Assembly (NCBI GenBank): GCA_964555735.1
Contig: CAZKTS010000314.1
Span: 1 to 12,526 of the forward strand
Source: CAZKTS01 sp964555735
GTDB lineage: Bacteria > Actinomycetota > Acidimicrobiia > IMCC26256 > PALSA-555
Length of the DNA: 12,526 nt
Direction: 5' to 3'
Below, in pieces: positions 5,780-12,375 of the stretch. The notes under the pieces were generated by a model. The model was not told the origin of the DNA, did no database searches, and saw nothing but the letters and a program-made list of their open reading frames with translations. The position numbers were made by a program, and so were the translations under genes. Position 1 is the stretch's first letter; each line of letters starts with the position of its first letter.

Positions 5780-6714
5780 CGGTCGAGGATGGCCGCGACC
5801 TCGGCGCGCTCGGCGTCGCCGAGATGCCACGCGGTCGTGGCGGCGGCGTTGGCCCGCACCTGCTCGGCCGACGTGGCGCCGGCGATGATGCTCGACACGA
5901 CCGGCTCCGACGCCAGCCAGGACAGCGACAGCTCGAGCAGCGTGCGGCCGTGGTCGGCGGCGTACGCCGTGAGCGCCTCGACGACCGCGAAGCGCTCGTC
6001 GGCCAGCAGGGCACCGACACGATCCTTCGGCCACGCGGCCAGGCGAGTGCCCTCGGGCGGCGCCGCGCCGCGCTGGTACTTGCCGGTCAGCATCCCGCTC
6101 GCCAACGGGAAGTAGGGCACGAGCGACATCCCGAGGCGCGCGCACGCGGGGATGACCTCGGCCTCGGGCTCGCGGTGCAAGAGGCTGTACTCGTTCTGCA
6201 CCGTGGCGAACGGCCGGAGGTCGCGCTCCTTTGCGGCCGCGGCGGCCTCGTCGAGCTGGGCCGCGGTGAAGTTCGAGCAGCCGAGCTCGCGCACCTTGCC
6301 CGCGTCGATCAGGGTGTCGAGGGCCGCGAGCGTGTCGGCGATCGGGGTCTGCTCGTCGGGCGCGTGCAGCCAGTAGAGGTCGATGCGGTCGGTGCCGAGG
6401 CGCCGCAGGCTGTCGTCGACCGCCCGCGCGACCCAGTCGGGGTGCCCGCCCGTCAGATCGTCATCTGGAGGAGCGAGCATCCCGAACTTGGTCGCGAGCA
6501 CGACCTGGTCGCGACGCGAGCCGAGCGCGCGGCCGAGGAACTCCTCCGACTTGGTGCCGCCGTAGAGATCGGCGGTGTCGAAGTGCGTGATCCCGGCCTC
6601 GAGTGCGGCGTCGACCACGGCCTTCGCCGCATCTTCGTCGATGCGCATCCCGAAGTTGTTGCAGCCGAGGCCGGCCACCGACACCTCGAGCGTGCCGATC
6701 CTTCTCGTGTCCAT
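5776..6714 (-). CDS. Aldo/keto reductase
   Basis: This 312-residue NAD(P)H-dependent aldehyde/ketone reductase has a complete catalytic tetrad: Asp46 and Tyr51 in HFDTADLYGG, Lys76 in ATKFG, and His117 in LYWLHAPD. The SNFTAAQL and VQNEYSLLHR segments and the C-terminal SSIIAGATSAEQVRANA cofactor-binding block also fit the family. The early LGCNNFGMRID fits the AKR group that includes the YghZ/general-stress type enzymes. I chose the ATG at 6714 because the protein family begins there; upstream frame is Arg-rich shadow. There is no Shine-Dalgarno site, but CATGAT sits 6 bases before the ATG, which would suit a leaderless transcript. The gene converges on the amine oxidase with overlapping stop codons. 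Confidence 0.92.
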   Translation of the reverse strand: MDTRRIGTLEVSVAGLGCNNFGMRIDEDAAKAVVDAALEAGITHFDTADLYGGTKSEEFLGRALGSRRDQVVLATKFGMLAPPDDDLTGGHPDWVARAVDDSLRRLGTDRIDLYWLHAPDEQTPIADTLAALDTLIDAGKVRELGCSNFTAAQLDEAAAAAKERDLRPFATVQNEYSLLHREPEAEVIPACARLGMSLVPYFPLASGMLTGKYQRGAAPPEGTRLAAWPKDRVGALLADERFAVVEALTAYAADHGRTLLELSLSWLASEPVVSSIIAGATSAEQVRANAAATTAWHLGDAERAEVAAILDR

Positions 6715-6726
6715 GGCGTCATCATG
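6715..6726 (-). promoter_or_regulatory. Candidate leaderless -10 (CATGAT) before the aldo/keto reductase
   Basis: On the minus strand CATGAT (6726-6721) is followed by 6 bases and then the ATG at 6714, so transcription would begin at or next to the start codon. The 13 bases GATGACGCCATGG at this start are identical to those at the P450 start at 7406. CATGAT is only a fair -10, but no Shine-Dalgarno site competes with this reading. Confidence 0.35.
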
Positions 6727-6761
6727 CCCGACACCCGGAACCGCCCGATCGTCGATGGCGG

Positions 6762-7274
6762 CTATGCCCGCCGCCGCCTCCGCAGGATCCAGGCCGAGCC
6801 GCCGCCACCACCGACGACGAGCACCGCACCGGCGGCCACCGCCAGCCAGACGAATCCCTGCGCGCTGCCCGTGCCCACGGGCACCGGCGGCTTCTCGCAC
6901 TGCTTCGAGTTCTTGTTGGCGTTCGCCACGGACCCGGTGAGGTGCCAGACGATGGCGGTGTTGCCCGGGACCTCCACGGTGAACGCGCCCACGACCCGCC
7001 CGGGCTCGAACGAGGTCGGCTGCCCCCGGTCATCGGGCTTCGGGGTGATCTTGTTGTCGTTGCTGATCGGAACGTCGACCACGACCTTGCTCTGGTTCTC
7101 GTAGCCGAAGAGCGCGACGTAGCCACCCTCCTCGAGCGGGAAGACGCACTCGAGGATCGGCTTCACCTTGGTGTCGGCCGCCCCGGCACCCGGAACCGTC
7201 ACCGCGACCCCGCCCACCGCGACGGCGCCCAGCGCGACCGCCCCGAGCACCAGCACCCTTCGCATCCAGCCCAT
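6762..7274 (-). CDS. Secreted surface protein with C-terminal membrane anchor
   Basis: This 170-residue protein has a Sec-type signal peptide (MGWMRR, hydrophobic 7-27, likely cleavage after AGA or GAA near 32-33). An extracellular domain runs to about 127 with two cysteines (Cys43, Cys126) placed to form a disulfide around it. A C-terminal helix at about 140-158 ends in LRRRRRA, like a membrane-anchor or sorting tail, but no LPxTG is visible. The core pattern (C...GGYVALFGYEN...VPISNDNKITP...DRGQPTSFEPGR...VWHLTG...C) matches a small module that I recall from many large bacterial extracellular proteins of unknown function. GGAG lies 8 bases before the ATG at 7274; a second Met three codons on is an alternative. 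It is divergent from the P450. Confidence 0.75.
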   Translation of the reverse strand: MGWMRRVLVLGAVALGAVAVGGVAVTVPGAGAADTKVKPILECVFPLEEGGYVALFGYENQSKVVVDVPISNDNKITPKPDDRGQPTSFEPGRVVGAFTVEVPGNTAIVWHLTGSVANANKNSKQCEKPPVPVGTGSAQGFVWLAVAAGAVLVVGGGGGSAWILRRRRRA

Positions 7275-7330
7275 CGTTCGATCTCCAGCCCCGCGTCGCG
7301 GCCGCGCCCCTCGCAGCCGTCAGGAGAGGA

Positions 7331-7343
7331 TCGGAACGTCCGA
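7331..7343. promoter_or_regulatory. Short dyad TCGGA-N3-TCCGA in the divergent gap
   Basis: This is a perfect 5-bp dyad with a 3-base centre in the 131-base gap between the surface-protein and P450 genes. Its halves resemble those of the larger inverted repeat at 7365-7390 (CCGGAC/GTCCGG), so both could be contacted by the same regulator. It is short enough to be chance in sequence this GC-rich. Confidence 0.3.
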
Positions 7344-7364
7344 CGGCGGGCTTGAGCGGATCCT

Positions 7365-7390
7365 GCCGGACTGGCGGGTGAGGGTCCGGC
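7365..7390. promoter_or_regulatory. Inverted repeat GCCGGAC-N12-GTCCGGC, candidate operator
   Basis: Two perfect 7-bp arms (7365-7371 and 7384-7390) are separated by 12 bases. The arms fall at about -41 and -16 relative to the predicted start point at 7406, so they span the -35 region and the -35/-10 spacer of the P450 promoter. This is a typical place for a dimeric repressor of TetR or related type to bind. No regulator gene is adjacent, so the binding protein is unknown. Confidence 0.45.
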
Positions 7391-7393
7391 CCG

Positions 7394-7399
7394 TACGAT
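7394..7399 (+). promoter_or_regulatory. -10 element (TACGAT) of a leaderless P450 transcript
   Basis: TACGAT fits the actinobacterial TANNNT -10. It ends 6 bases before the ATG at 7406, which places the transcription start on the start codon itself. No Shine-Dalgarno site precedes this ATG, as expected for a leaderless mRNA. Confidence 0.55.
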
Positions 7400-7405
7400 G
7401 ACGCC

Positions 7406-8662
7406 ATGGTGGAGATCCCCGCGACCGACCTGACGATCGACGAGATCAACTTCGGCAACAGCGATCTCTGGTACCGGGACGACTGGCCCGGGATGTTCGC
7501 GAAGCTCCGGGAGGAGCGCCCGGTGTCCTGGCACGAGGAGCGGGAGATCCCGGGTCTCGGGCTGCCGGCCGGCCCCGGCTACTGGGCGGTCACGCGCTAC
7601 GAGGACGTGCAGCACGTCAGCCGGCACCCCGAGCTGTTCATCTCGGGCAAGGGCACCAACATCCCGGACTTCCCTCCGGAGGTCTACGAGTTCCTGGGCT
7701 CCATGATCAACATGGATCCGCCGCGCCACACGCGGTTCCGTCTCATCGTGAACCGCGGGTTCACGCCGCACCAGGTCGCGGCCCTCGAGCAGGGTGTGCA
7801 CGACCGGGCCCGGTCCATCGTCGACTCGATCGCCGAGAAGGGGGAGTGCGACTTCGTCGACGAGGTCGCGGCGGCGCTGCCGCTTCAAGTGATCTGCGAC
7901 ATGCTCGGCATCCCGCAGTCGGAGTACCGCACGGTCTACGACAAGACCAACATCGTGCTCGGTGCCAGCGATCCCGAGTACGGGGGTGAGATCAGCGCGG
8001 CGTTCACCGCGGCCCACGATCTCTGGACGTACGCGCAGGAGCTGCGCGCCGACCGGGTCACGTCGCCCCGCGACGACATCACCACCAAGATTGCCACGGC
8101 CGAGGTCGACGGCGAGAGCCTCACGCCGGAGGAGTTCGGCTCGTTCTTCGTGCTGCTGGTCGTCGCGGGCAACGAGACGACGCGCAACGCGATCAGCCAC
8201 GGGATGCTCGCGCTCACCGACCACCCCGAGCAGCAGGAGCGTTTGGTAACCGACTTCGACGCGCACGCCGACACCGCGGTCGAGGAGATCATCCGGTGGG
8301 CGACACCGGTGATCCACTTCCGACGGACGTGCGCCGTTGCGGACACCGAGATCCGCGGCCAGGCCATCAGGGAAGGGGAGAAGGTCGCGATGTGGTACAA
8401 CGCGGCGAACCGGGATCCCCGCCACTTCGACGACCCCTACGTGTTCGACATCGACCGCGACCCGAACGAGCACCTCGGCTTCGGGGGCGGCGGCCCGCAC
8501 TTCTGCCTCGGGGCGCATCTCGCCCGTCGCGAGATCCGGGTGATGTTCGAGGAGCTCTTCCGGCGCCTCCCCGACATCCGCGTGTCCGGTGAGCCCGACT
8601 ACCTCTTCTCGAACTTCATCCACGGGATCAAGCGCATGCCCGTGACCTTCACGCCGGCCTGA
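7406..8662 (+). CDS. Cytochrome P450, CYP124/CYP125-like
   Basis: This 418-residue soluble bacterial P450 is complete. The I-helix oxygen-activation motif VAGNETTRN is at 253-261, the K-helix ExxR is Glu294-Arg297, and the haem loop FGGGGPHFCLG at 359-369 has the axial thiolate Cys367. The segments GYWAVTRYEDV (59-68) and INMDPPRHTRFRLIVNRGFT (101-120) resemble the mycobacterial CYP124/CYP125/CYP142 clan, which hydroxylates terminal carbons of methyl-branched lipids and sterol side chains. The haem-loop form FGGGGxHFCLG points most to CYP124. It needs a ferredoxin and reductase not encoded here. It appears leaderless and preceded by an operator-like repeat. It ends 3 bp from a convergent second P450. 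Confidence 0.93.
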   Translation: MVEIPATDLTIDEINFGNSDLWYRDDWPGMFAKLREERPVSWHEEREIPGLGLPAGPGYWAVTRYEDVQHVSRHPELFISGKGTNIPDFPPEVYEFLGSMINMDPPRHTRFRLIVNRGFTPHQVAALEQGVHDRARSIVDSIAEKGECDFVDEVAAALPLQVICDMLGIPQSEYRTVYDKTNIVLGASDPEYGGEISAAFTAAHDLWTYAQELRADRVTSPRDDITTKIATAEVDGESLTPEEFGSFFVLLVVAGNETTRNAISHGMLALTDHPEQQERLVTDFDAHADTAVEEIIRWATPVIHFRRTCAVADTEIRGQAIREGEKVAMWYNAANRDPRHFDDPYVFDIDRDPNEHLGFGGGGPHFCLGAHLARREIRVMFEELFRRLPDIRVSGEPDYLFSNFIHGIKRMPVTFTPA

Positions 8663-8665
8663 GCC

Positions 8666-9862
8666 TCACCACTCCATCGGGATCGCGTCGTAGGCGCACG
8701 CGAACGCCGACGGCACCTTCGCGGGCTCGGTGCCGGGGACGAGGCGCATCTCCGGGAGCCGGCGGAGCAGCTCCTCGAACATCACCCGGATCTCGAGCCG
8801 TGCGAGCGACGCACCGAGACAGAAGTGCGTGCCGAAGCCGAAGGCGACGTGGTGGTTGTGCTCGCGCGTCACGTCGAGGGTGTCGGGGTCGTCGAAGACC
8901 CGATCGTCGCGGTTCGCCGACGAGTACATGAGCAGCAGCTCGTCGCCGGCGTGGATGGTCTGGCCGTGCAGCTCGTGGTCCTCCGTCGCGCTGCGCCGCA
9001 TGTTGAGGATCGGCGTCACCCAGCGGATGAACTCCTCCACGCCGGTCGCCGCGAGGATCGACGGGTCGGCCAGGAGCTTGGCTCGCTCGTCGGGATGGCG
9101 GGCGAGCTCCAGGCACATCGTGCCGATCACCGTTCGGGTGGTCTCGGCGCCGCCGTCGAGCAGCAGCAGCGCCTCGTGCACGATGTCGTCGTCGGTCATG
9201 GGTGCAGCCGTGCCGTCGGGCATCACGACCTCGGTGTGGGCCCACACCGAGAAGAGGTCGTCGCCCGGCTCATGGCGGCGGGCCTCGAGCAGCTCGACGG
9301 CCGCCGCCGCGAACTCGAGCACCGCGACCATCGTCGCCTCGGTCTGCTCGCGGTCGCTGCCGTCGGCGTTGTACTGACCGCCCTCGAGCATCGTGACCTC
9401 GGACCACTCGCGACACTTGTCGGCGAGCTCCGGCGGGAAGCCGAGCATGTCGCAGATGACCCGGGCCGGCAGAGGCGCGGCCAGGCTCTCGACGACGTCG
9501 CACTCGCCGGCGGCCTCGACCGCGTCGATGAGCTCCGTGACGATGCCGCGGACGTGGTCTTCGTGCTGCTTCACCGACTTGGGCGTGAAGCGCCGCGCGA
9601 CCAGCCGTCGCTTCGCCTGGTGCAGCGGGTCGTCGTGGTTGATCATCGAGGAGTCGCTCTCGATGCGCGGCCGCGACCCGCGCGCCGACGTGTAGCGCTT
9701 CGGGTCCTTCTCGATCTCCACGACGTCGTGGTACCGGCTGATGCCCCAGACGCGGCTCACCGGATCCCAATAGGCCGGAGCTTCGTCGCGCAGCCGGCGA
9801 TACACCGGCGACGGGTCGTCCGCGTACAGACGGCCGTCGAGGAGGTTCACGTCGGGCGTCAC
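8666..9862 (-). CDS. Cytochrome P450, CYP142-like
   Basis: This 398-residue P450 (407 if started at the ATG at 9889) has all motifs: I-helix LDGGAETTRT (235-244), ExxR at Glu277-Arg280, and haem loop FGFGTHFCLG (341-350) with Cys348. The opening DVNLLDGRLYADD, MINHDDPLHQAKRRLV and ASLARLEIRVMFEELLRRLP closely follow my recollection of mycobacterial CYP142, a cholesterol/cholestenone 26(27)-hydroxylase, so sterol side-chain oxidation is likely. I chose the GTG at 9862 because the protein then begins where CYP142 does and because TAGCGT on the minus strand (9875-9870) ends 7 bases before it. The ATG at 9889 is the alternative and would overlap the start codon of the divergent gene. It converges on the other P450. 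Confidence 0.9.
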   Translation of the reverse strand: MTPDVNLLDGRLYADDPSPVYRRLRDEAPAYWDPVSRVWGISRYHDVVEIEKDPKRYTSARGSRPRIESDSSMINHDDPLHQAKRRLVARRFTPKSVKQHEDHVRGIVTELIDAVEAAGECDVVESLAAPLPARVICDMLGFPPELADKCREWSEVTMLEGGQYNADGSDREQTEATMVAVLEFAAAAVELLEARRHEPGDDLFSVWAHTEVVMPDGTAAPMTDDDIVHEALLLLDGGAETTRTVIGTMCLELARHPDERAKLLADPSILAATGVEEFIRWVTPILNMRRSATEDHELHGQTIHAGDELLLMYSSANRDDRVFDDPDTLDVTREHNHHVAFGFGTHFCLGASLARLEIRVMFEELLRRLPEMRLVPGTEPAKVPSAFACAYDAIPMEW

Positions 9863-9869
9863 ACGCGTC

Positions 9870-9879
9870 ACGCTAGCGT
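9870..9879. promoter_or_regulatory. Palindromic bidirectional -10 (ACGCTAGCGT)
   Basis: ACGCTAGCGT is a perfect 10-bp palindrome that carries TAGCGT, a TANNNT-type -10, on both strands (9874-9879 plus, 9875-9870 minus). On the plus strand 8 bases separate it from the ATG of the hydrolase (9888). On the minus strand 7 bases separate it from the GTG of the P450 (9862). One element could therefore drive near-leaderless transcripts in both directions. No Shine-Dalgarno site is seen at either start. Confidence 0.45.
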
Positions 9880-9887
9880 CGGCCGCC

Positions 9888-10727
9888 ATGACCGCGATGT
9901 GGACGCCGCCGGCACGGCTCGAGACGCGCCTGCGTGTGCTCACGTGGAACCTCTGGTGGCGGTTCGGCCCGTGGGAGGCGCGCCAGGCCGCGATCATCGC
10001 CGACCTCCGTCGCATCGATGCCGACGTCGTCTGCCTCCAGGAGATCTGGGAGACGCGCGAGGGCGAGAGCCAACCCGCGCAGCTCGGCGAGGCGCTCGGC
10101 TACGAGCACGTGTACGGCGCCGGGCTCGGCCTCGACCTCGCGCCGCAGAGCCTCGGCAACGCGATCCTCAGCCGATGGCCGATCACCGGGTCCGAGGTCG
10201 TGGCGCTCCCCGCGCCGCCCGACCGCAACGAGCTGCGCACGGTGGTGCGCGCCGACATCGCCGGGCCCCGTGGCGATCTCGAGGTGTTCACCACTCATCT
10301 GAACTGGCGCATGGACCAGAGCGACGTGCGTCAGGACCAGGTGCGGGCCCTCGCGGAGTTCGTCGCCGCCACCGGCACCCGCCGCTCCTTCCCGCCGATC
10401 GTCGGTGGCGACTTCAACGCCGACCCCGACGCGGACGAGATCCGGATGATGACCGGTGCGACCACCCTGCCCGTCGAGAAGCAGGTCTTCATCGACGCCT
10501 GGCGTGCCGCGGGCACGGGGACCCCCGGCTACACCTGGTCGCACGCCAACCCGTACACGATCATGGACCCGGAGCCCGAGCGGCGCCTCGACTACGTCTT
10601 CGTCGGCTACCCGCGCGACGACGACGCGGGCGGGCAGGTGATGACCTGCGCGGTCGAGGGGACCCAGCCCGTCGACGGCGTGCAGCCGAGCGATCACTAC
10701 GCGGTCCTCGCCGAGCTCCGCTACTGA
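9888..10727 (+). CDS. Endonuclease/exonuclease/phosphatase-family metal hydrolase
   Basis: This 279-residue protein has the DNase I-like fold of the EEP superfamily, Mg-dependent phosphodiesterases acting on nucleic acids, inositol phosphates or sphingomyelin. The motifs are in order: TWNLW with Asn21, CLQEIWE with Glu52, ILSRWPI, THLNW with His137, VGGDFNADPD with Asp175 and Asn177, RRLDYVFVGYP with Asp235, and SDHYAV with Asp269-His270. All expected catalytic and metal ligands are present, so it should be active. No signal peptide is evident, so it is probably cytosolic. The ATG at 9888 has no ribosome site; ATG at 9897 is an alternative. A PPK2 gene follows after 19 bases, suggesting an operon. 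The phosphodiester substrate cannot be assigned. Confidence 0.9.
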   Translation: MTAMWTPPARLETRLRVLTWNLWWRFGPWEARQAAIIADLRRIDADVVCLQEIWETREGESQPAQLGEALGYEHVYGAGLGLDLAPQSLGNAILSRWPITGSEVVALPAPPDRNELRTVVRADIAGPRGDLEVFTTHLNWRMDQSDVRQDQVRALAEFVAATGTRRSFPPIVGGDFNADPDADEIRMMTGATTLPVEKQVFIDAWRAAGTGTPGYTWSHANPYTIMDPEPERRLDYVFVGYPRDDDAGGQVMTCAVEGTQPVDGVQPSDHYAVLAELRY

Positions 10728-10746
10728 CCGCGCCGAAGGGGACGAG

Positions 10747-11559
10747 ATGTCGTCGATCATCGATGGGCTCCGCGTGAAGCCGGGCTCGAAGCCGAAGCTC
10801 TCGACGCGCGACACCGACGCGCGCCTCGGGATCCGCGACAAGGAGGCGGGGCGCGAGGTCGTGGCCGAGCTGCTCGTCGAGCTCGACGCGCTCCACGGGC
10901 GCCTCTGGGCGGAGGAGCAGCGCAGCCTGCTCCTGGTGCTCCAGGGGATGGATGCCTCGGGCAAGGACGGCGCCATCCGGCGGGTGCTCAGCGGCCTGAA
11001 CCCACAGGGCTGCGCGGTGGCGAGCTTCAAGGAGCCCACCGACACCGATCTCGCGCACGACTACCTCTGGCGGGTCCACCACCTGTGCCCGCCGCGGGGG
11101 CATCTCGGGGCCTTCAACCGCTCGCACTACGAGGACGTCCTCGCCGCCCGCATGGTCGGGGCGGCCAGCGCCGAGGAGTGCGGGCGCCGCTACCGGCACC
11201 TGCGCGAGTTCGAGCGCCTGCTCGTCGACGAGGGCACGACGGTGGTGAAGGTGTTCCTCCACCTGTCGCCGGACGAGCAGCGCGAGCGGCTCCAGATGCG
11301 CATCGACGATCCGGCGAAGAACTGGAAGATGAAGCTGAGCGACCTCGAGACGCGTGCGCAGTGGGACCAGTACATGGACCTCTACGAGGAGGTCATCGCC
11401 GAGACGTCGACCGAGCACGCGCCCTGGTACGTCGTGCCCGCTGATCGCAAGTGGGTCCGCGACGTCGCCGTGGCGACGCTGCTCGTCGAGACGCTGCGGG
11501 ACATGGACCCGCGGATCCCGCCGCCCGACCCGGCGCTGCGGGGCGTCGTGGTCAAGTAG
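10747..11559 (+). CDS. PPK2-family polyphosphate kinase / polyphosphate:nucleotide phosphotransferase
   Basis: This 270-residue single-domain PPK2 transfers phosphate between polyphosphate and nucleotides, linking phosphate storage to nucleotide energy charge. Walker A is GMDASGKDG (67-75) with Asp69 and Lys73. Walker B is FNRSHYEDV (123-131). The lid carries RLQMRIDDPAKNWKMK at about 180-195. The C-terminal PWYVVPADRKWVRDVAV is typical. The N-terminal lead (SKPKLSTRDT) and length fit the PPK2 group often called class III (TIGR03709-like), which can phosphorylate AMP and ADP. AAGGGG precedes the ATG at a workable distance. It follows the EEP hydrolase by 19 bases and was probably transcribed with it. 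Nucleotide specificity cannot be read reliably from sequence. Confidence 0.92.
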   Translation: MSSIIDGLRVKPGSKPKLSTRDTDARLGIRDKEAGREVVAELLVELDALHGRLWAEEQRSLLLVLQGMDASGKDGAIRRVLSGLNPQGCAVASFKEPTDTDLAHDYLWRVHHLCPPRGHLGAFNRSHYEDVLAARMVGAASAEECGRRYRHLREFERLLVDEGTTVVKVFLHLSPDEQRERLQMRIDDPAKNWKMKLSDLETRAQWDQYMDLYEEVIAETSTEHAPWYVVPADRKWVRDVAVATLLVETLRDMDPRIPPPDPALRGVVVK

Positions 11560-11633
11560 CGCGGCGCGAGCGGCGGCGCAACCGGCGATCAGCCCGGCGG
11601 GGTACCGACTGGCTCGGGTCCGGTCGCGTCTGC

Positions 11634-11639
11634 GAGAAT
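11634..11639 (+). promoter_or_regulatory. Weak candidate -10 (TGC-GAGAAT) for the 221-residue gene
   Basis: GAGAAT with TGC directly before it resembles an extended -10. It would start transcription near 11646, three bases before the ATG at 11649. Only four of six positions match TATAAT, and no -35 is evident. Confidence 0.3.
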
Positions 11640-11648
11640 GGCTGCCTC

Positions 11649-12314
11649 ATGGCGGTTGAATCTCGAGATTCAGTGTCCCTGAAGCCGGCCGAGCTCGATG
11701 AGCTCGGCCAGTTCGTTGCCTCGATCGGGCTCCCGCTCGCGGACCAGCAGCTCGACACCCACGTCGAGCAGTTCCCGCTGGTGGCGATCTGCGTGGAGGA
11801 CGACGGCATCCACGGCTTCTTGTTCGGCTCGCTCGAGCGCATCGGCGGCACCCCCTGCATCCTCTGGGGCCTGGGTGCCACCCGGAAGGGCCGCACGGCC
11901 CGCCCCTCGCTCGAGGCGCTGGTCGGCGAGCTCTACCGGCGGGCGGCGATCTCCTTCCCGGACGAGGACGTCCTCGTCGCGGGCCGGATCGCGCACCCGG
12001 CCGCGTACTCGCTGGTGAGCGGCCTCTCCGACGTCTGCCCGCGGCCCAAGTACACGCCCAACGGCGAGGAGCGGGCCTGGGGCCGTCGCCTCGCCCGGCG
12101 GTTCGGCTGCGACGCCCGCTACGACGACCGGGCCTTCAAGGTCAAGAAGGGCGGCGGCGCCGAGCCGGTGCTCGACGCCCGCCACGTGAAGCTGGGCGGC
12201 AAGGCTGCGGTCGAGCTCGTCGGCGTCCTCGACCCGGCGAAGGGCGAAGCCCTCATCGCCTACGGCTGGGCCATGGCCGAGCAGCTCGCCGACGGGATGG
12301 GCTCCGGCAAGTAG
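11649..12314 (+). CDS. Hypothetical protein, 221 residues
   Basis: I do not recognise this protein. It is soluble with no signal peptide or membrane helix. The first part (residues 43-75: FPLVAICVEDDGIHGFLFGS, then GGTPCILWGLG) has the strand pattern of a GNAT-like alpha/beta domain, and TRKGRTARPSLEALVGELYRR (79-99) follows where an acyl-CoA loop would be. The usual Q/RxxGxG/A signature is not present, so this is only a suggestion. A basic central part (RPKYTPNGEERAWGRRLARR, 132-151) and AFKVKKGGG (162-170) follow, then an Ala-rich C-terminal helix. There is no Shine-Dalgarno site; the start at the ATG at 11649 rests on composition and a possible near-leaderless promoter. It lies 89 bases after the PPK2 gene and converges on the YyaL-type gene. 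Confidence 0.75.
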   Translation: MAVESRDSVSLKPAELDELGQFVASIGLPLADQQLDTHVEQFPLVAICVEDDGIHGFLFGSLERIGGTPCILWGLGATRKGRTARPSLEALVGELYRRAAISFPDEDVLVAGRIAHPAAYSLVSGLSDVCPRPKYTPNGEERAWGRRLARRFGCDARYDDRAFKVKKGGGAEPVLDARHVKLGGKAAVELVGVLDPAKGEALIAYGWAMAEQLADGMGSGK

Positions 12315-12318
12315 CCCC

Positions 12319-12375
12319 AGGGCTTCTGGCGTCACTCACTCGACTCCTGGTCGGGTCTGCGACGCCAAAGCCCCT
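12319..12375. terminator. Imperfect inverted repeat between convergent genes, bidirectional terminator candidate
   Basis: AGGGCTTCTGGCGTC (12319-12333) pairs with GACGCCAAAGCCCCT (12361-12375) to form a long stem with one bulged base. The 27-base loop contains a smaller hairpin (CGAC 12341-12344, GTCG 12350-12353). It fills the gap between two convergent genes, and its right arm touches the stop codon of the minus-strand gene. It lacks a T-tract, as is common for terminators in high-GC actinobacteria, and could act on both strands. Confidence 0.6.

Noticed and set aside
4813..7104. 763-codon open frame on the plus strand
   Set aside because: It overlaps the amine oxidase in another frame and the aldo/keto reductase antisense. 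The translation is Arg/Ala/Gly-rich with no domain motif, a typical high-GC shadow.
7199..8623. 474-codon minus-strand frame opposite the first P450
   Set aside because: It is antisense to a gene with complete P450 motifs. It reads as a charged Val/Asp/Arg-rich shadow without recognisable domains.
8825..10777. 650-codon plus-strand frame opposite the second P450 and overlapping the EEP gene
   Set aside because: It is a shadow of two well-supported genes and the translation has no motifs.
9873..11045. 390-codon minus-strand frame opposite the EEP and PPK2 genes
   Set aside because: It is antisense to two genes with intact catalytic motifs, and its composition is typical of a mirror frame.
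11600..11605. GGGTAC on the plus strand after the PPK2 gene as a third SigF-type -10
   Set aside because: No GTTT-like -35 is found 14-17 bases upstream.
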